NCBI GenBank assembly: GCA_041591635.1
Contig: JBFHRO010000051.1
Span: 1 to 17,272, forward strand
Length of the DNA: 17,272 bases
Source: JACKOD01 sp041591635
GTDB lineage: Bacteria; Pseudomonadota; Gammaproteobacteria; Pseudomonadales; Oleiphilaceae
Reading direction: 5' to 3'
In this document: positions 15,329 to 17,272 of the stretch, piece by piece
How positions within the stretch are numbered: the first letter of the stretch is position 1
How the letters are laid out: every line of letters begins with the position of its first letter
Translations under genes and position numbers: made by a program
The notes under the pieces: model-generated
Seen by the model: the letters and a program-made list of their open reading frames with translations, nothing else
The model's database searches: none
What the model was told of the DNA's origin: nothing

Positions 15329-17125
15329 CTATTTGTCAACTTTAAGTACGGCCAGGAAAGCATCCTGGGGTATTTCAACGCGACCCACCTGCTTCATGCG
15401 ACGCTTGCCTTCCTTTTGTTTCTGTAGCAGTTTCTTTTTGCGGCTAACGTCACCGCCGTAACATTTTGCGGTAACGTCCTTGCGCAACGCTTTCACGGTT
15501 TGACGTGACACTATCTGGTTGCCAATCGCCGACTGAATCGCCACATCGTACATTTGTCGGGGAATCAGTTCCTTCATTTTCTCGCACAGGGAACGTCCAC
15601 GGGATTGTGCCTGATCCCGGTGCACGATAACTGCGAGGGCATCCACCCGTTCGCCGTTGATCAGAATATCCAGCCGCGTCAGGTTAGCCGGTTCAAAGCG
15701 TACGAACTGGTAATCGAGTGAAGCAAAGCCACGACTGCAGGACTTGAGGCGATCGAAGAAATCCATCACCACCTCATTCATGGGCAATTCATACTTGAGT
15801 GCCACCTGATTGCCATGAAAATGCATGTCTACCTGAACACCGCGCTTTTCAACACACAAGGTGATGACGTTACCCAGAAATTCCTGCGGTACCAGGATAT
15901 TGGCTTCCACAATCGGCTCGCGCATCTCGTCGATTGAGCCTGTGTCCGGTAATTTGGAGGGGTTATCGACGTAAATGATCTCGCCGCGCTTGACCACTTC
16001 GTAGACCACCGTCGGTGCCGTAGTAATGAGGTCAAGATCATATTCGCGTTCAAGTCGCTCCTGAATGATTTCCATGTGGAGCATGCCCAGGAATCCACAG
16101 CGAAACCCAAACCCCAACGCATCGGAGGTTTCCGGTTCGTATTGGAGCGACGCATCATTGAGCGTGAGTTTTTCCAGTGCCTCACGAAAATCTTCAAAAT
16201 CATCGGCACTGACCGGGAACAGCGCAGCATAGACTTGCGGTTTCACCCGTTTGAAACCGGGCAAAGCCGGCACATTCGGCGTCTTGGCATGGGTAATGGT
16301 GTCACCCACGGGCGCCCCGTGAATATCCTTGATGCCCGCAACGATGAAACCCACCTCTCCGGCACGCAACAAATCGGTTTCCTTGCGTTTGGGCGTGAAC
16401 ACCCCGACAGAGGTAACCAATTCCGCCTTGTGCGTCGATTTGATGGTGATCTTCTCGCCCTTGCGCAAGGTGCCGTGCATGACACGCACCAGCGACACCA
16501 CGCCCAGATAGTTGTCGAACCAGGAATCAATGATCAGCGCTTGCAAAGGGGCATCGACATCACCTTGAGGCGGGGGGATCACCTCAATGAGGCGTTCAAG
16601 AACATCTTCGACTCCCATGCCGCTTTTGGCACTGCAGGCCACCGCATGGGTGGCATCGATACCAATGATTTCCTCAATTTCTTTTTTGACTCGTTCGGGT
16701 TCGGCCTGTGGCAGATCCATTTTGTTCAGGATAGGTACGACTTCGAGCCCCTGCTCAATGGCGGTATAACAGTTGGCAACCGACTGCGCCTCAACGCCCT
16801 GAGCCGCATCGACCACCAGTAACGCGCCCTCGCAGGCAGAAAGTGAGCGAGAAACCTCGTACGAGAAATCCACATGCCCCGGAGTGTCGATGAAATTCAG
16901 CTGATAAATATCGCCGCTGCGCGCGGTGTAATTCAGCGTCACGCTTTGCGCCTTGATGGTGATGCCACGCTCGCGCTCGATATCCATGGAGTCGAGTACC
17001 TGCTCGGACATCTCACGTTCAGACAAACCACCGCACACCTGAATGAAGCGGTCGGCAAGGGTCGATTTGCCGTGATCGATATGGGCGATAATGGAAAAAT
17101 TTCGAATATTCTTTAGATTACTCAC
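15329..17125 (-). CDS. lepA: LepA (EF4), translation elongation factor-like GTPase
   Basis: Ribosome-bound GTPase, described as a back-translocase or initiation/biogenesis factor. From the GTG at 17125 it is 598 aa (E. coli about 599). G motifs: AHIDHGKS (14-21), ERERGITIKAQS (switch I), DTPGHVDF and NKMD. EF-G-like domains follow, then the LepA-specific C-terminal domain with KCYGGDVSRKKKLLQKQKEGKRRMK. The frame is open to 17227, but the extra N terminus has no match in the family. GTG at 17125 gives MSNLKNIRNFSIIAHIDHGKS, close to Pseudomonas LepA, and has GGTGA 8 nt upstream. GTG at 17137 and ATG at 17176 are less likely alternatives. It is the first complete gene of the minus-strand operon; I could not define its promoter in the 120 bp upstream. 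Confidence 0.96.
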   Translation of the reverse strand: MSNLKNIRNFSIIAHIDHGKSTLADRFIQVCGGLSEREMSEQVLDSMDIERERGITIKAQSVTLNYTARSGDIYQLNFIDTPGHVDFSYEVSRSLSACEGALLVVDAAQGVEAQSVANCYTAIEQGLEVVPILNKMDLPQAEPERVKKEIEEIIGIDATHAVACSAKSGMGVEDVLERLIEVIPPPQGDVDAPLQALIIDSWFDNYLGVVSLVRVMHGTLRKGEKITIKSTHKAELVTSVGVFTPKRKETDLLRAGEVGFIVAGIKDIHGAPVGDTITHAKTPNVPALPGFKRVKPQVYAALFPVSADDFEDFREALEKLTLNDASLQYEPETSDALGFGFRCGFLGMLHMEIIQERLEREYDLDLITTAPTVVYEVVKRGEIIYVDNPSKLPDTGSIDEMREPIVEANILVPQEFLGNVITLCVEKRGVQVDMHFHGNQVALKYELPMNEVVMDFFDRLKSCSRGFASLDYQFVRFEPANLTRLDILINGERVDALAVIVHRDQAQSRGRSLCEKMKELIPRQMYDVAIQSAIGNQIVSRQTVKALRKDVTAKCYGGDVSRKKKLLQKQKEGKRRMKQVGRVEIPQDAFLAVLKVDK

Positions 17126-17245
17126 AGACTGACTCACCCGAGACTTGCTGCCACCATGGCCGTTAAAGCGCGCCATTTTAAAGGATTTGCCAGAACAAGG
17201 CGAAACTATTTGTGTACAGCACGTCATAGAGCCCTGCGCACCGGC

Positions 17246-17272
17246 TCATGCCTTTTGCACATTAAGAAACGA
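17246..17272 (-). CDS. Possible C-terminal end of the gene upstream of lepA (partial)
   Basis: Reading in from the right edge on the minus strand, one frame gives SFLNVQKA followed by TGA at 17248-17246. In Pseudomonas-like genomes the gene upstream of lepA is the periplasmic serine protease mucD (DegP family), whose C-terminal PDZ domain ends with a short beta-strand tail of this general style. Eight codons are too few for identification, and another frame stays open to a TGA about 20 bp further on. The MucD idea rests on gene order only. Confidence 0.22.
   Translation of the reverse strand, partial: SFLNVQKA

Noticed and set aside
16076..16822. 248-codon plus-strand frame opposite lepA
   Set aside because: Antisense shadow of the LepA GTPase; no recognisable protein features.
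17229..17247. GAGCC...GGCTC inverted repeat upstream of lepA
   Set aside because: Only 5 bp with a 9-nt loop and no T-run, so not supportable as a terminator of the upstream gene.

Overview
The window is chromosomal DNA of a gammaproteobacterium, most likely from the Pseudomonadales or a nearby lineage (Pseudomonas, Marinobacter, Cellvibrio type). The basis is the protein families (a monofunctional RelA with the EFDD motif, a GacS/BarA hybrid kinase, CysM) and the gene order lepA-lepB-DUF4845-rnc-era-recO-pdxJ-acpS, then gacS, then cysM-rlmD-relA-mazG. I recall both blocks as conserved in that group; this is memory, not a search. There are 14 complete genes, 12 on the minus strand, packed almost end to end. 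I see no tRNA, rRNA, CRISPR array, insertion sequence or prophage.

Layout from left to right. (1) 84-1847, plus strand: a REC-GGDEF-EAL cyclic-di-GMP protein, whose stop codon overlaps that of the convergent mazG in a shared CTAG. (2) 1844-7467, minus strand: transcribed in the order cysM, rlmD, relA, mazG. relA and mazG are coupled. Between rlmD and relA lies a 16-bp tandem repeat array (4965-5076), the clearest non-coding structure in the window. (3) 7641-10520, plus strand: gacS/barA, divergent from cysM and convergent with acpS, overlapping acpS by 31 bp. (4) 10490-17125, minus strand: transcribed in the order lepA, lepB, DUF4845, rnc, era, recO, pdxJ, acpS. Gaps in this operon are tiny or are start/stop overlaps, except for 46 bp between era and recO. 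A few residues at the right edge (17246-17272) may be the end of the gene upstream of lepA.

Functionally, the lepA operon is housekeeping: translation factor LepA, signal peptidase I, RNase III, the ribosome-assembly GTPase Era, recombination mediator RecO, pyridoxal phosphate synthesis (PdxJ) and acyl carrier protein activation (AcpS). The left half gathers three global signalling enzymes: RelA for (p)ppGpp, the GGDEF-EAL protein for cyclic-di-GMP and GacS for the Gac/Csr pathway. MazG (nucleotide house-cleaning), RlmD (23S rRNA methylation) and CysM (cysteine synthesis) sit beside them.

Most of the window is ordinary core genome and I found no undescribed system. The points worth a second look are the repeat array in the relA leader, possible mutually exclusive hairpins over the cysM ribosome-binding site, a short plus-strand ORF with a near-ideal Shine-Dalgarno facing the rlmD/cysM junction, and the unusual start region of gacS. 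Several start codons were moved from the longest open frame using homology and Shine-Dalgarno spacing (relA, pdxJ, DUF4845, lepB, lepA, gacS, mazG).
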